In this document: positions 1 through 9,578 of the stretch, piece by piece
Layout of the letters: each line of letters starts with the position of its first letter
Position numbering within the stretch: the stretch's first letter is position 1
NCBI RefSeq assembly: GCF_900129275.1
Contig: NZ_FQUX01000002.1
Coordinates: 375,795-439,794, forward strand
Source: Arenibacter palladensis
Lineage (GTDB): Bacteria; Bacteroidota; Bacteroidia; Flavobacteriales; Flavobacteriaceae
Direction of reading: 5' to 3'
DNA length: 64,000 nucleotides
Notes under the pieces: model-generated
Told to the model about the DNA's origin: nothing
What the model saw: the letters and a program-made list of their open reading frames with translations, nothing else
Databases searched by the model: none
Program-made: the position numbers and the translations under genes

Positions 1-2
1 GG

Positions 3-326
3 CAAATCCCTGGAACAATCGGATACGTCCAAATGATATAGATGTTTTTTGTTTCTTCTAAATTCATCTATGGCACAATTAATGGCTATTTTTCTTATCC
101 AACCTTTAAAGGATTGTTTGTGATCAAAGGATTCGATCGAATCAAAAATCTTAATAAAGGTATCATCAACCACTTCTCTTGCTATATCCTTATTTGTACA
201 ATATGCCATTCCTATTGCCATGACATAACCGTAATATTTCTTATACAGACGTTCCTGATCTTTTCCTATTTTCGAAATACAACCAGAAATTAATTTCGTC
301 TCTTCATCCTTAGTGTCCTTGCCCAA
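3..326 (-). CDS. ECF-type RNA polymerase sigma factor, partial (cut by left edge)
   Basis: The reverse strand reads about 108 codons of sigma-70 region 2. Visible are a core-binding stretch with REVVDDTFIKIF and the promoter-recognition helix FKGWIRKIAINCAIDEFRR, both typical of extracytoplasmic-function sigma factors. Region 4 would lie beyond the left edge. No ATG is available at the N-terminus: an in-frame TGA lies three codons upstream, so TTG at 324-326 is the most likely start. An internal ATG further in would cut into region 2. In Bacteroidota such factors often work with a FecR-type anti-sigma factor and a SusC/D pair, but neither can be seen here. The family assignment is firm; the start is uncertain. 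Confidence 0.8.
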   Translation of the reverse strand, partial: MGKDTKDEETKLISGCISKIGKDQERLYKKYYGYVMAIGMAYCTNKDIAREVVDDTFIKIFDSIESFDHKQSFKGWIRKIAINCAIDEFRRNKKHLYHLDVSDCSRDL

Positions 327-1627
327 CCTTATTCACAATTATACCAGTTAAGGGAATTAAAAAGAATTTCCTGAAACCGGTAGCCACATTGATTGTTCTT
401 TTTCTCCGCAATTTTATTTTGTGAATGAACAGGTTCCCATATTTTAAAAAAACCGTTCACACTTTATACTTAGAATTATTTAAAATGATGGTTATGGCTT
501 TATAATAATATATATTTAGGGACATTATTGAACTTTGGTCCATCCAAAAATGGATACTTAAAATAAATGGGTTCCGGTTCAAATCAAATGACCCTTTAAA
601 GCAACGGCTGTTATTTTTTATATTTTGATTCAAGCGGTGCAAGAACTATTCTTATACCAATAAAAATTTATTAATATTAATCTTGATCGAAATTTAAAAT
701 CAATATGTCTTCCCTATTCCAAAAGGACAGAATTACCTTTAACGGCCCAGCATCAATAGTGCTTTAAACAAAATGGCCCATTCCTTCGCATAGTTATTAG
801 ATTGAATTTAAATACCTTAACGCCAATTACCCGAATGATCTACGGACCATGGCATTAACCTAAATTATTCCCTATACGAAAGGTTGCGGTAAAACGCTAC
901 ATGTACATAGAAAAAAAATATCCGGACTTCAAAAATGGCTTAATACTTTGTTTCAGAAATAGGCCCAAAGGACTCATAGGCCCACATAACATTGATCCAG
1001 TTGACAATTGAAATTATTTCCATTTTAAGTTTTAGGGGAGGATGGAAATTCTATGTGATGGGGCCATTATACCATTAACCGCGCTACGAACGATTTTCAG
1101 CCATGGAACTATTGTCTATTCATGCAATCCTATTCTGTATTATAATGTCAAGGTTGATTCAATACCTAGGTGTTCGTTGGGATTATTTTTTATTAACCGA
1201 AAATTAGTTTAACATCGTCGCTACCCATAATCTCATTAAAGATTAATTATTCTTCGTAGAAGACGTCAATCATTAGATTTGGTTGCTTCAGCCGAATTAA
1301 AATTAACAAACCAAAGTATTTTGATCATTTATGAGACCTATTTTGAACTTGCAACAGCCTTATGGAAATACTTGCCGGCCAGCCGCCATCTGGGGTGTCT
1401 CGGTTTGGGAAGGACAAGTTCATTAAATCCCAAATACCTATATTTTCAAGGTATAAACAGATGCCAGCCAATACTCGGCTTATGGAATTAAATTAGGTAA
1501 AAAACAAGTTGTGTTGATTAAAACTGTAATAATCTGAACCCAAGCCTATTTAATAGTTAATAATTCAGATGATAAAATAAATGGGGCAATCTTCTATCCA
1601 AACAGAAAAGAGGCTAGATTTGGATTT
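327..1627. other. Intergenic stretch without a convincing gene
   Basis: About 1.3 kb lies between the sigma-factor start and the next plausible frame. The open frames here (for example 457-642 minus and 1279-1491 plus) are short, lack good starts and show no recognisable domain. The sequence is AT-rich with scattered stops in all frames. It may be decayed coding sequence, but I could not identify any source gene. Confidence 0.5.
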
Positions 1628-1990
1628 ATGAAAAGTGTCAGAAATACCTTGTTTTCAAATAGCGAAACTTTCGGAGGACTTGTGGAAAATTCTTTGCCCG
1701 ATATGCCAGAAATACCCATATGCTCCTTTTCAGGTAAACCTGCTGATTATTATATTGGTTTATCCGGTCCAGGTCATCATGATGAAATTAGATTATTGGG
1801 GCCAATATGCTCGAAGTTTGTTGAAACGGCCATTGTCAATGTATTGGGGCAGGGAGTGGACAACATACAATGGCCGGTTATTTTGGATTTGAAAAAGAAT
1901 ATATACTATCATTCCCATGATGCCCATTTAAAAGGGCATTCCGCAATCATGGGTTGGAAGAATCGGATAATTTCCAAAGCAAAGGAATAA
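1628..1990 (+). CDS. Hypothetical protein, 120 aa
   Basis: I do not recognise this protein. The frame has an ATG start and ordinary-looking codon use, unlike the overlapping frame at 1635-1892. Residues 32-71 run from ICSFSGK through a GLSGPG segment to ICSKFVETAI. The order weakly recalls the ClpX-type zinc-binding module (CSFCGK, AGP, CxxC), but the second cysteine of each pair is absent, so zinc binding is not supported. There is no signal peptide or membrane segment. It stands alone, 125 bp before the next gene. It could be a degenerate fragment. Confidence 0.4.
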   Translation: MKSVRNTLFSNSETFGGLVENSLPDMPEIPICSFSGKPADYYIGLSGPGHHDEIRLLGPICSKFVETAIVNVLGQGVDNIQWPVILDLKKNIYYHSHDAHLKGHSAIMGWKNRIISKAKE

Positions 1991-2115
1991 TCGTTGTAGG
2001 AAATAAATAGCTTTTTTACCAAGTCTTAAAACTTCATCATTCAATATCTCTCTAATATTCGGATTTCTTTATAATAAGTATATTGCCATTGGTCTAGTTA
2101 ATTAATTCAAAGTAA

Positions 2116-2733
2116 ATGAAAAGAAAACTTGAAACCATAGGACTTACAATGGGGTGGTTTGCAATTATTGGTCAATTTATCCTATTGATTATGAATAGGC
2201 AAGCAGGGTTATTTGAAACCATTATTCGTTTTTTTAGTTTTTTCACCATTTTGACCAATATATTGGTCGCACTATACTTTACAATGTCATATTTAGATTC
2301 CAAGAAGAATCCTTTAAACCTAATTCTGTCCAATGGAGCCATTACTGCCTTAACTACATTTATATTAATTGTAGGCTTGGTATATCAGGTTAGTTTAAGA
2401 CACATATGGAACCCTACCGGCTTACAATTTGTGGTGGATGAATTACTACATACGGTTATCCCGATCTACATGTTAATATATTGGTTCATCTATTCGAAAA
2501 CAACTGAATTGAAGACCAAATCAGTTCTAAACTGGTTACTATATCCATTGATCTATGTTGTGTTCATAGTTTCAAGAGGATATATTTCAAATTATTATCC
2601 CTATCCATTTCTAAATATACCTGAAATAGGCCTCGAACGTTCCCTGTTTAATATTGGCATAATTTTGGGTGTATCCATCCTGATGATGACATTGCTCATA
2701 ATCACTGGAAAATTTCGTAAAAACTTGATCTAA
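2116..2733 (+). CDS. Pr6Pr family integral membrane protein
   Basis: This 205-residue protein has about six hydrophobic segments, beginning with one at residues 9-27 and then a pair around residues 35-60. The pattern of an N-terminal LTMGWFAIIGQF, then RFFSFFTILTNILVAL, and a HTVIPIYMLIYWF segment is characteristic of the Pr6Pr family of six-helix membrane proteins, whose function is unknown. It probably sits in the inner membrane. Only 10 bp separate it from the downstream META-domain lipoprotein, so the two are probably co-transcribed. No catalytic motif is evident. Confidence 0.75.
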   Translation: MKRKLETIGLTMGWFAIIGQFILLIMNRQAGLFETIIRFFSFFTILTNILVALYFTMSYLDSKKNPLNLILSNGAITALTTFILIVGLVYQVSLRHIWNPTGLQFVVDELLHTVIPIYMLIYWFIYSKTTELKTKSVLNWLLYPLIYVVFIVSRGYISNYYPYPFLNIPEIGLERSLFNIGIILGVSILMMTLLIITGKFRKNLI

Positions 2734-2743
2734 GAATAATTAT

Positions 2744-3175
2744 ATGAAAAAGAATTACATTTTAGTTTCAACCCTTTTGTTTATGGTGGTTATCGTTTCA
2801 TGTACCGCAACTAAGAATGGGAGTAATAATAACCTTTACAATTCCATATGGGAATTGGAGTATATATCAGGAACGCGGATTGCTTTTGATGGCCTATATC
2901 CGGACAAGAAGCCGGTAATTTCATTTAACCAAACCACAGGGAAGATTACGGGCAATAACAGCTGTAACGGTTATTCCGCCGATTTTAAAATTGATGGTAA
3001 TAGTATCACCATAGGCGAACCTGGTCCTTCCACAATGATGTATTGTGGTGATGGCGAACCACAGTTTTTGAATATGATGAAAAAAATAAATGCCTTTAGC
3101 CTTGACAAGGAGGGTAGGCTAAATTTAATGATTGGAGAAATACCCATGATGAGATTCAAAAAAATAAAAGAATAG
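2744..3175 (+). CDS. META domain lipoprotein (HslJ-like)
   Basis: This 143-residue protein has a lipoprotein signal peptide (hydrophobic core followed by VIVSCTA, Cys at about 20), so it is probably anchored in a cell-envelope membrane. Residues 35-140 form a META domain, as in HslJ: it opens with SIWELEYISG and contains the family-typical GNNSCNGYSADF and a conserved MYCGDGEPQFL segment. META proteins are linked to stress or antibiotic tolerance in other bacteria, but the biochemical role is not established. It follows the Pr6Pr gene closely in a probable two-gene operon. Confidence 0.8.
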   Translation: MKKNYILVSTLLFMVVIVSCTATKNGSNNNLYNSIWELEYISGTRIAFDGLYPDKKPVISFNQTTGKITGNNSCNGYSADFKIDGNSITIGEPGPSTMMYCGDGEPQFLNMMKKINAFSLDKEGRLNLMIGEIPMMRFKKIKE

Positions 3176-3304
3176 ACCATTGCGTTCAAATCTTCTGGGT
3201 TATTTACTGCTTTCAATACCTAAAGCTCTTGGTAATTTTTATTCTTATAAGCAGATTTTTATTTTTCCAACTTTCCATACTGAAAAATATGAGTAATATT
3301 GTAA

Positions 3305-4198
3305 ATGTTCGATTTTCGTTTAAAGGTTTTTCATACGGTTGCTAGAAGGCTAAATTTTACCAAAGCCGCAGAGGAATTATTAATATCCCAACCTGCTGTG
3401 ACCAAACATATAAAAGAGTTGGAAAGTCAATTTAACCTGGCACTTTTTGATCGAAGGGGAAACAAGGTAATACTATCCAGGGCAGGAGAAGTTCTTCTAA
3501 AACATACAGAAAACATTCAAGAAATCTATAGGCAAATCGAGTTTGATCTAAACCAGTTCAACGAGGCGTTCAAAGGGGTTTTACATGTGGGTTCCAGTAC
3601 ATCCATTACGCAGTACATATTACCTCCATTATTGGCCCGGTTCCATGCTATGCACCAAGATGTGAAGGTAGAGCTGTTCAGTGGCAATTCGGAACAAATT
3701 GAGATGGCCCTTCTAAATAAGAGCATTGAACTAGGCGTAGTTGAGGGCAAATCCAAAAGGCGTGAAATTCACTATTCCCCTTTCTTAAAAGATGAGATCG
3801 TACTGGTTTGCGGGAGTAAAAATCCTATGTCAACCAAAGAAGAGATAAGACCCGAAAACCTGAAGAACATTCCTTTGCTATTACGGGAGCCCGGATCGGG
3901 GACCTTGGAAGTCATTGCCGATGCTTTAAAGCAAAAAGGAATCCGACTTGGAGACCTAAAAATAGAAATGCAATTGGGCAGCACGGAAGCCATAAAATCC
4001 TACCTACAACACTCTGATTGTATGGCATTCGTTTCCTTACATGCCATATTTAAAGAACTTAAAAGCGGCGTCTTAAAGATAATAGAGATTAAAAAACTGC
4101 CGATCCACAGGCAATTTTATTTTATAACGCCCCAAGGTCCTGAAGGAGGGTTGTCCTTATTACTAATGAATTTTTTAAGGAGAAACCATAATTTTTAG
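3305..4198 (+). CDS. LysR family transcriptional regulator (CysL-like by context)
   Basis: This 297-residue protein has an N-terminal winged HTH (residues 1-62; RRLNFTKAAEELLISQPAV is the recognition region) and a C-terminal periplasmic-binding-like effector domain (residues 90-295). That is full length for the LysR family. It sits upstream of and in the same direction as peroxiredoxin, cysJ and cysI, with a 226-bp gap that carries a perfect 15-bp palindrome of LysR type. By analogy to CysL, which activates cysJI in Bacillus, it probably controls sulfite reductase. That target is inferred from position only. Confidence 0.88.
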   Translation: MFDFRLKVFHTVARRLNFTKAAEELLISQPAVTKHIKELESQFNLALFDRRGNKVILSRAGEVLLKHTENIQEIYRQIEFDLNQFNEAFKGVLHVGSSTSITQYILPPLLARFHAMHQDVKVELFSGNSEQIEMALLNKSIELGVVEGKSKRREIHYSPFLKDEIVLVCGSKNPMSTKEEIRPENLKNIPLLLREPGSGTLEVIADALKQKGIRLGDLKIEMQLGSTEAIKSYLQHSDCMAFVSLHAIFKELKSGVLKIIEIKKLPIHRQFYFITPQGPEGGLSLLLMNFLRRNHNF

Positions 4199-4298
4199 TT
4201 GTCATTGGTTATTGAATTGAGAATCGATAGAAGCATCTATTCACTAATATTACATTAAACTCTATTATAACTTCCACTCATCAAGGTCGACAATCGTC

Positions 4299-4313
4299 AT
4301 AACCTTAGGTTAT
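4299..4313. promoter_or_regulatory. Candidate LysR operator palindrome
   Basis: The sequence ATAACCTTAGGTTAT is a perfect 7-1-7 inverted repeat. It contains the T-N11-A pattern of LysR binding sites. It lies between the lysR gene and the peroxiredoxin-cysJI genes, about 45 bp upstream of a -7-like TAAATTTG, a sensible place for an activator. Confidence 0.55.
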
Positions 4314-4332
4314 CATAAATTAATATTTGCAA

Positions 4333-4364
4333 TTGGCTATTGGGAATAAACCCTCGTAAATTTG
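4333..4364 (+). promoter_or_regulatory. Candidate promoter for prx-cysJI
   Basis: A TTG at 4333-4335 and TAAATTTG at 4357-4364 match the Bacteroidota -33/-7 elements (TTG and TAnnTTTG). The spacing is 21 nt, slightly longer than the usual 19. The predicted start would lie about 55 bp before the peroxiredoxin ATG. Confidence 0.4.
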
Positions 4365-4424
4365 AATCTGAAAGGCTTCATTAATTTTGAAGTTGCCTAA
4401 TAGTATAATTTAAAAATTTAAGAT

Positions 4425-5060
4425 ATGAGTTTGAGAATTGGAGACGATGCGCCAAACTTTAAGGCGCGGACGACGGAAGGTGAAATAGATTTTCACCAAT
4501 GGCTGGGCAATAGTTGGGGAATTTTATATTCACACCCTGCAGACTATACCCCTGTGTGTACAACAGAACTTGGCAGGACCGCCCAGTTAAAGGAAGATTT
4601 TGCAAAAAGAAAGACTAAGGTACTCGCTGTTAGTGTTGACGACTTGGATTCACATTATGGCTGGGTAAAGGACATCAATGAAACCCAAAACTGCAATGTG
4701 GATTTCCCTATTATAGCGGATAATGACAAAAATGTGGCAACCCTTTATAATATGATACATCCCAACGCATCTACTTCTGCCACAGTTAGATCTGTTTATT
4801 TTATCAGTCCCGACAAAAAGGTACAGGCCATTATTACGTATCCCGCTTCTACGGGAAGAAACTTTTCCGAAATTCTCCGCGTTGTCGACTCACTAAAACT
4901 TACAGCGGAACATAATGTGGCCACTCCAGTGGATTGGGAAGATGGCCAGGATGTAATTATTCCACCAGGAGTGAGGCAGGAAGATGTAGAAGCCAAATAT
5001 CCTAAAGGCCATCGAGTTATAAAGCCATACTTGCGGTATACGCCCCAGCCCAATAAATAA
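4425..5060 (+). CDS. Peroxiredoxin, 1-Cys Prx6 family
   Basis: This 211-residue thiol peroxidase reduces hydrogen peroxide and organic hydroperoxides in the cytoplasm. The active-site motif P-x3-T-x2-C is present (P38, T42, peroxidatic C45). The length and the long C-terminal dimerisation arm (PVDWEDGQDVIIPPG) identify the Prx6 (1-Cys) branch. Cys near position 89 (ETQNCNVDF) is not a standard resolving cysteine. The gene is 19 bp upstream of cysJ and probably in one transcript with cysJI, so peroxide detoxification and sulfite reduction appear to be co-regulated. Confidence 0.93.
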   Translation: MSLRIGDDAPNFKARTTEGEIDFHQWLGNSWGILYSHPADYTPVCTTELGRTAQLKEDFAKRKTKVLAVSVDDLDSHYGWVKDINETQNCNVDFPIIADNDKNVATLYNMIHPNASTSATVRSVYFISPDKKVQAIITYPASTGRNFSEILRVVDSLKLTAEHNVATPVDWEDGQDVIIPPGVRQEDVEAKYPKGHRVIKPYLRYTPQPNK

Positions 5061-5079
5061 TTACTTATTATCTGAAAAC

Positions 5080-6900
5080 ATGGAACTAAAAAGAGGATTG
5101 GACAGAGGACCGTTCAACGATGAGCAAGTGGACAAACTCAATATAGCTTTGTCCGGACTTGACTCCGGTCAGCTTCAATGGCTAAGTGGTTATTTCGAAG
5201 GGCTCATTCATACGTCTTTGAACAACCCCGCTACTGGAAATCTACCATTGGATTCGGGCCACAATACTAAAAATGAGCTTAAACACGAAAAAGTGCATAT
5301 TCTTTTCGGGAGCCATACAGGTAATTCTGAAAGTTTGGCCAAAGACCTACATTCCAAGGTAAAGGATTTGGAAATTGATGCAGTAATTTCCGACATGGCC
5401 TCATTTAAAACCAGGGAACTCAAGGGCATCAAAAAATTGGCCATAATCGTAAGCACCCATGGATTGGGAGAACCCCCGGTACAAGCTGAAGATTTCTATC
5501 GATACCTGCACAGCAATAAGGCACCAAACCTGGCGCATTTACAATTCTCGGTTTTAAGCCTAGGCGATAGTAGTTATATTGACTTTTGCCAGACTGGCAA
5601 AGATTTTGATACCGTACTTGAAAAACTTGGAGCTCAAAGAATTGTTCCGCGTGAGGACTGCGATGTAGATTACGCAGAACAGGCAGAGGCTTGGCAAAGC
5701 AAGTTTCTTAGTGCCGTAGTGCAGACAAATGGCCAAACTTCCCCGGTCAAAGCAGAGAACATTCCCGATAATCCGGCTAATAAGTCCCTATATTCCAGAA
5801 ATAATCTTTTTGAAGCCACCATTCTCGAGAAAATCAATCTAAACGGACAGGGATCTTCCAAAGAGACCGTTCACCTTGAATTGGATCTGGAAGGATCTGG
5901 AATAAAATATGAGCCTGGGGATGCCTTAGGGGTGTACGGTTCCAATTCCCATGAACTGGTAGAGTCAGTTTTGCATACCACAAAGTTAGCGGGTGAAAAG
6001 GAGGTAGAAACCTATGAAGGTACCAAAACGCTACATGATGCACTTACATATAACTATGAACTTACTCCACTTTCAAGGAACACGCTTTCCGGATATGCAG
6101 AACTAACAGGCAATAAGGGGTTAAAGAAAATCCTTGAGGATAAAATTGCACTTCAGGAGTATCTTTCCGGACGTGATTTTTTAGATCTGATAAACGAGGT
6201 GCCGTACGAGTTGACCTCTGACGAACTGATTTCCATTTTGCGCAAAAATACCCCACGGATGTATTCCATAGCCTCGGCTCAAGATGTAGTTGATGAAGAA
6301 GTACATCTGTTGGTGTCGGTTGTCCGATATAGTGCATTAGGCAGAAACAAGGAAGGGCATTGTTCATCTACCCTGGCAGACAGGCTTGATATTGGCGATA
6401 AAGTAAAGGTCTTTGTTGATCGGAATACACGCTTTAAGCTTCCCAAAAATCCTGAAGTGCCTATTATTATGGTTGGTCCAGGAACTGGAGTGGCGCCATT
6501 TAGGGCATTTATGCAACAACGGGAAGTATTGGACAAAAAGGGACCTTCCTGGCTTTTCTTTGGCGATCGGAATTTCACTACAGATTTCCTTTATCAGACA
6601 GAATGGCAACAATATTTGAAGGAGGGGGTTCTGACCAAAGCAGATGTTGCCTTTTCAAGAGATCAGGATCAAAAGCACTATGTACAACATAGAATGTTGG
6701 AAAACGGTAAGGAGTTATATGAATGGTTGGAGAAAGGAGCGCATTTTTATGTGTGCGGTGACGCTAAAAAAATGGCCAAAGATGTTGATGTTGCCTTAAA
6801 GCAGATTATACAACAACAGGGGGGGATAACTATTGAAAAGGCAGAAGAGTATGTAAAAAATCTTCAAATTGCGAACCGTTACCAAGCAGATATCTATTAA
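5080..6900 (+). CDS. cysJ: Assimilatory sulfite reductase (NADPH) flavoprotein subunit
   Basis: This 606-residue diflavin reductase passes electrons from NADPH through FAD and FMN to the CysI hemoprotein for reduction of sulfite to sulfide. In order it has a flavodoxin-like FMN domain (residues 73-215, with FGSHTGNSESLA), a connecting/FAD domain (RMYSIAS near residue 395) and an NADPH domain (GPGTGVAPFRAFMQQRE near 467, then YVCGDAKKMAKDV). It ends in RYQADIY, the usual C-terminal aromatic. The length is normal for CysJ. It is followed by cysI after 40 bp. Confidence 0.95.
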   Translation: MELKRGLDRGPFNDEQVDKLNIALSGLDSGQLQWLSGYFEGLIHTSLNNPATGNLPLDSGHNTKNELKHEKVHILFGSHTGNSESLAKDLHSKVKDLEIDAVISDMASFKTRELKGIKKLAIIVSTHGLGEPPVQAEDFYRYLHSNKAPNLAHLQFSVLSLGDSSYIDFCQTGKDFDTVLEKLGAQRIVPREDCDVDYAEQAEAWQSKFLSAVVQTNGQTSPVKAENIPDNPANKSLYSRNNLFEATILEKINLNGQGSSKETVHLELDLEGSGIKYEPGDALGVYGSNSHELVESVLHTTKLAGEKEVETYEGTKTLHDALTYNYELTPLSRNTLSGYAELTGNKGLKKILEDKIALQEYLSGRDFLDLINEVPYELTSDELISILRKNTPRMYSIASAQDVVDEEVHLLVSVVRYSALGRNKEGHCSSTLADRLDIGDKVKVFVDRNTRFKLPKNPEVPIIMVGPGTGVAPFRAFMQQREVLDKKGPSWLFFGDRNFTTDFLYQTEWQQYLKEGVLTKADVAFSRDQDQKHYVQHRMLENGKELYEWLEKGAHFYVCGDAKKMAKDVDVALKQIIQQQGGITIEKAEEYVKNLQIANRYQADIY

Positions 6901-6940
6901 GGCCGATTCAGGTGAGCTAAAATACCAAGGAAATATTTTT

Positions 6941-8641
6941 ATGGGAAAACAATTGGATTACAAGGAATTATCGGAAGATGAACATATCAAGGACAAGAGC
7001 GATTTCCTCAGAGGGAGTATAAAGGACAGCCTAAAAAACCCTTTGACCGGAGCTTTATTTCCCGACGATGTCAAGCTTATAAAATACCACGGTTCTTATC
7101 AGCAGTACGACAGGGATTTGGAGAGTGAACGAAGGCAGAAGAAATTGGAGCCATTGTACCAGTTTATGGTTCGAGTTAGAGCTGCTGGTGGTGTTACTTC
7201 TCCTAAGCAATGGTTGGCCCTAGATGAACTTTCTGAGCAATATGGAAATGGCACCCTTAAATTGACCACTAGACAATCTTTCCAATTTCATGGCATATTA
7301 AAAAGGAATTTAAAACCTACGATTCAAAAGGTTAACGAAGTTTTGTTAAGTACGCTTGCGACCTGCGGGGATGTGAATAGGAACGTAATGTGCAATCCAA
7401 ACCCTTACCAATCCCATATACACGAAGAGGTATACCAATTTGCAAAAGAAATAAGCGATTATTTTCTTCCAAAGACAACTGCCTATCATGAAATTTGGTT
7501 GGACCAGGAAAAAGTAGCGGGAACCCCAGATTTTGAACCATTGTATCATCAACACTACCTTCCAAGAAAATTCAAAATAGCATTGGCAATTCCACCAAAC
7601 AATGCCATCGATGTTTTTGCGAATGACCTTGGACTTATTGCTATTGAGGAAAACAATAACATAGCAGGATATAATATATGTGTTGGTGGTGGATTGGGAA
7701 GTACCTTTGGTAATGACGCCACTTATCCGCGATTAGCCGACGTTATTGGTTTCGCGCCGAAGGAAAAAGTGATTGATGTAGCCGAAACAGTAATAGCCAT
7801 CCAAAGGGATTACGGCAACCGATCTGACCGTAAGTTATCGAGATTAAAACATACCATAGACGACAGGGGGTTGGAATGGTTTGTAGCGGAACTTCAAAAC
7901 CGATTGGGATGGAATCTGGCCAAACCAAAATCCTATCGATTCAAATCAAACGGAGATGAATATGGATGGCTAAAAGGCTCCAACAATAAATGGTTTTACA
8001 CCTTATTTGTGGAACATGGTAGAGTTAGGGATGAAAATGATTATCAGCTAAAAACGGCTTTAAGGGAAATTGCCAAAATTCATACAGGAGATTTTCGATT
8101 GACAGGTAACCAAAATCTCATTATTGGAAATATAGAGGAAGGTAAAAAGCAGGGCATTGATGCTATTTTGGAATTGTATGGTGTTGGTAACCATCCTAAA
8201 CTAACGGGCCTACGCAAGAGTTCCATGGCCTGTGTCGCATTGAACACATGTGGATTGGCTTTTGCCGAAGCAGAGCGTTACCTTCCTTCCTTAATAGATA
8301 AGCTGGAGGTAATTATGAAAAATAATGGCCTGGAGAAAGATGAAATTAATATTCGGATGACAGGTTGTCCAAATAACTGTGCACGATCATCACTAGGGGA
8401 AATAGGTTTTGTGGGTAGGGCCATTGGTAGATATAACATGTACTTGGGTGCAAGCCATAACGGTGACCGATTAAATACCTTATATAAGGAAATGTTATCC
8501 GAGGAAAACATTTTAGAGGAATTAGAGCCAATTATTAAAGCCTATGCCCAGGATAGGTTAGGGGAGGAGCATTTTGGAGATTTCGTAATCAGAAAGAATA
8601 TTGTTGAACCAACAGATCGGCCAATACGGGTTATGAACTAG
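6941..8641 (+). CDS. cysI: Assimilatory sulfite reductase (NADPH) hemoprotein subunit
   Basis: This 566-residue siroheme and 4Fe-4S enzyme reduces sulfite to sulfide for cysteine synthesis. The four cluster ligands are visible as C-x5-C (MACVALNTCGLA) and C-x3-C (TGCPNNCARSSLGEIG) toward the C-terminus. The N-terminal half has the siroheme-binding RTRQSFQFHG-type segment (written TTRQSFQFHGILKRN) and the CGDVNRNVMCNP motif. I chose the ATG at 6941, which starts 40 bp after cysJ. An in-frame TTG at 6869 would overlap cysJ by 32 bp and adds no conserved sequence. Confidence 0.95.
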   Translation: MGKQLDYKELSEDEHIKDKSDFLRGSIKDSLKNPLTGALFPDDVKLIKYHGSYQQYDRDLESERRQKKLEPLYQFMVRVRAAGGVTSPKQWLALDELSEQYGNGTLKLTTRQSFQFHGILKRNLKPTIQKVNEVLLSTLATCGDVNRNVMCNPNPYQSHIHEEVYQFAKEISDYFLPKTTAYHEIWLDQEKVAGTPDFEPLYHQHYLPRKFKIALAIPPNNAIDVFANDLGLIAIEENNNIAGYNICVGGGLGSTFGNDATYPRLADVIGFAPKEKVIDVAETVIAIQRDYGNRSDRKLSRLKHTIDDRGLEWFVAELQNRLGWNLAKPKSYRFKSNGDEYGWLKGSNNKWFYTLFVEHGRVRDENDYQLKTALREIAKIHTGDFRLTGNQNLIIGNIEEGKKQGIDAILELYGVGNHPKLTGLRKSSMACVALNTCGLAFAEAERYLPSLIDKLEVIMKNNGLEKDEINIRMTGCPNNCARSSLGEIGFVGRAIGRYNMYLGASHNGDRLNTLYKEMLSEENILEELEPIIKAYAQDRLGEEHFGDFVIRKNIVEPTDRPIRVMN

Positions 8642-9578
8642 AGCATTGCTTATATGAAACCAACTCTAAAAAACACTAAGGATGAATTTCATGGTACCTA
8701 TAATCTTCTCCCATAGTAATAGCTTTAATGTCGATGGATTATTAGTTATTCGGACAACTCCATAAGGATAAAAAACTTGGGAATTTGGATATTCCTTTTT
8801 AGAATCAACAATTTTAGTTTCAAATTTTAATCAAACAGGAATATAAATACTAAAAGTGGTCTCTTTGTTCAGCTCACTGTTAGCATATTCGTCAATGAAT
8901 TCTTGAAGAGCATACAATCGTCCTCATCATCATCTGCCAGTCGGATATCAATTTTAGTTGATAGCATCTATGTAAACTAGAACAAAAATTACGAACTACG
9001 AAAACGGAAAACGTTAACTTGAAACTAAGGTAATGGTCCATAAAGAAGGAGATCATATTTATAGAAATTATTAATGATTTAATTCTATAAAGGTCCTCGT
9101 ATAAGTGTCATTAATAATTATACCCAAAAAATAAACACAACTCAAAGGCCCTCTCTAGGTCAAAGCTGTGCCGACTAGAAAAGCTAAAAGCTGTTCAGTT
9201 TTTGGATAGTTTATAGGTACGCAAAACATAATCGAACTGATGCTGCTTTTTCATGTCCAGTAAACCCGGAACTTTTTGGCATACATTTTTGACGATATAA
9301 AATGTTTACCACAAAAACGGCCTGAAGAAAATAATACAATGGTTGATTACTAATAACTTAAAGTTTATCTGTTCTCTTTTTCACAACAAAAACTATGGCC
9401 ATCTTGGAATTAGTTTTTTTTTTGCTCCCAATTATTATTCAGTCCCAAGAAAAATTATCATAAAATTATAAAATTGAAGGTGCCTACAATATGTCGAACT
9501 TAGGATCGTTAACAATATTTAACAAGAAAAAAGCTACAATAATATTATAACTAGCTACTTAACTTCTAAATACCCCTT
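8642..9578. other. Gene-free stretch with decayed coding remnants
   Basis: About 940 bp lie between cysI and the secreted-protein gene. Apart from the two-component remnant described separately, the reverse strand holds another 32-codon stop-bounded segment around 9190-9290 with protein-like composition that I could not identify. No hairpin terminator of note was seen. The promoter of the downstream gene is probably in the last 150 bp but has no clear TAnnTTTG. Confidence 0.5.
8831..8955 (-). pseudogene. Remnant of a two-component system (response regulator start, histidine kinase end)
   Basis: Reverse-strand bases 8955-8869 encode KIDIRLADDDEDDCMLFKN, the acidic-pocket start of a receiver domain. 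The frame meets a TGA after about 28 codons. Overlapping it in another frame, 8869-8831 encode NKETTFSIYIPV and a stop, which is how histidine-kinase ATPase domains commonly end. The two pieces abut directly, so the body of both genes has been lost. Neither can be functional. Confidence 0.45.

Noticed and set aside
567..600. tRNA-like GGTTCAAATC segment
   Set aside because: No acceptor stem, D arm or anticodon arm can be formed around it.
1279..1491. 70-codon frame starting with TTG
   Set aside because: No ATG start, no domain and no neighbour relation; treated as part of the gene-free stretch.
1635..1892. 85-codon frame overlapping the hypothetical gene at 1628, containing CPICQK
   Set aside because: The single CxxC is not followed by a second pair, and composition favours the other frame.
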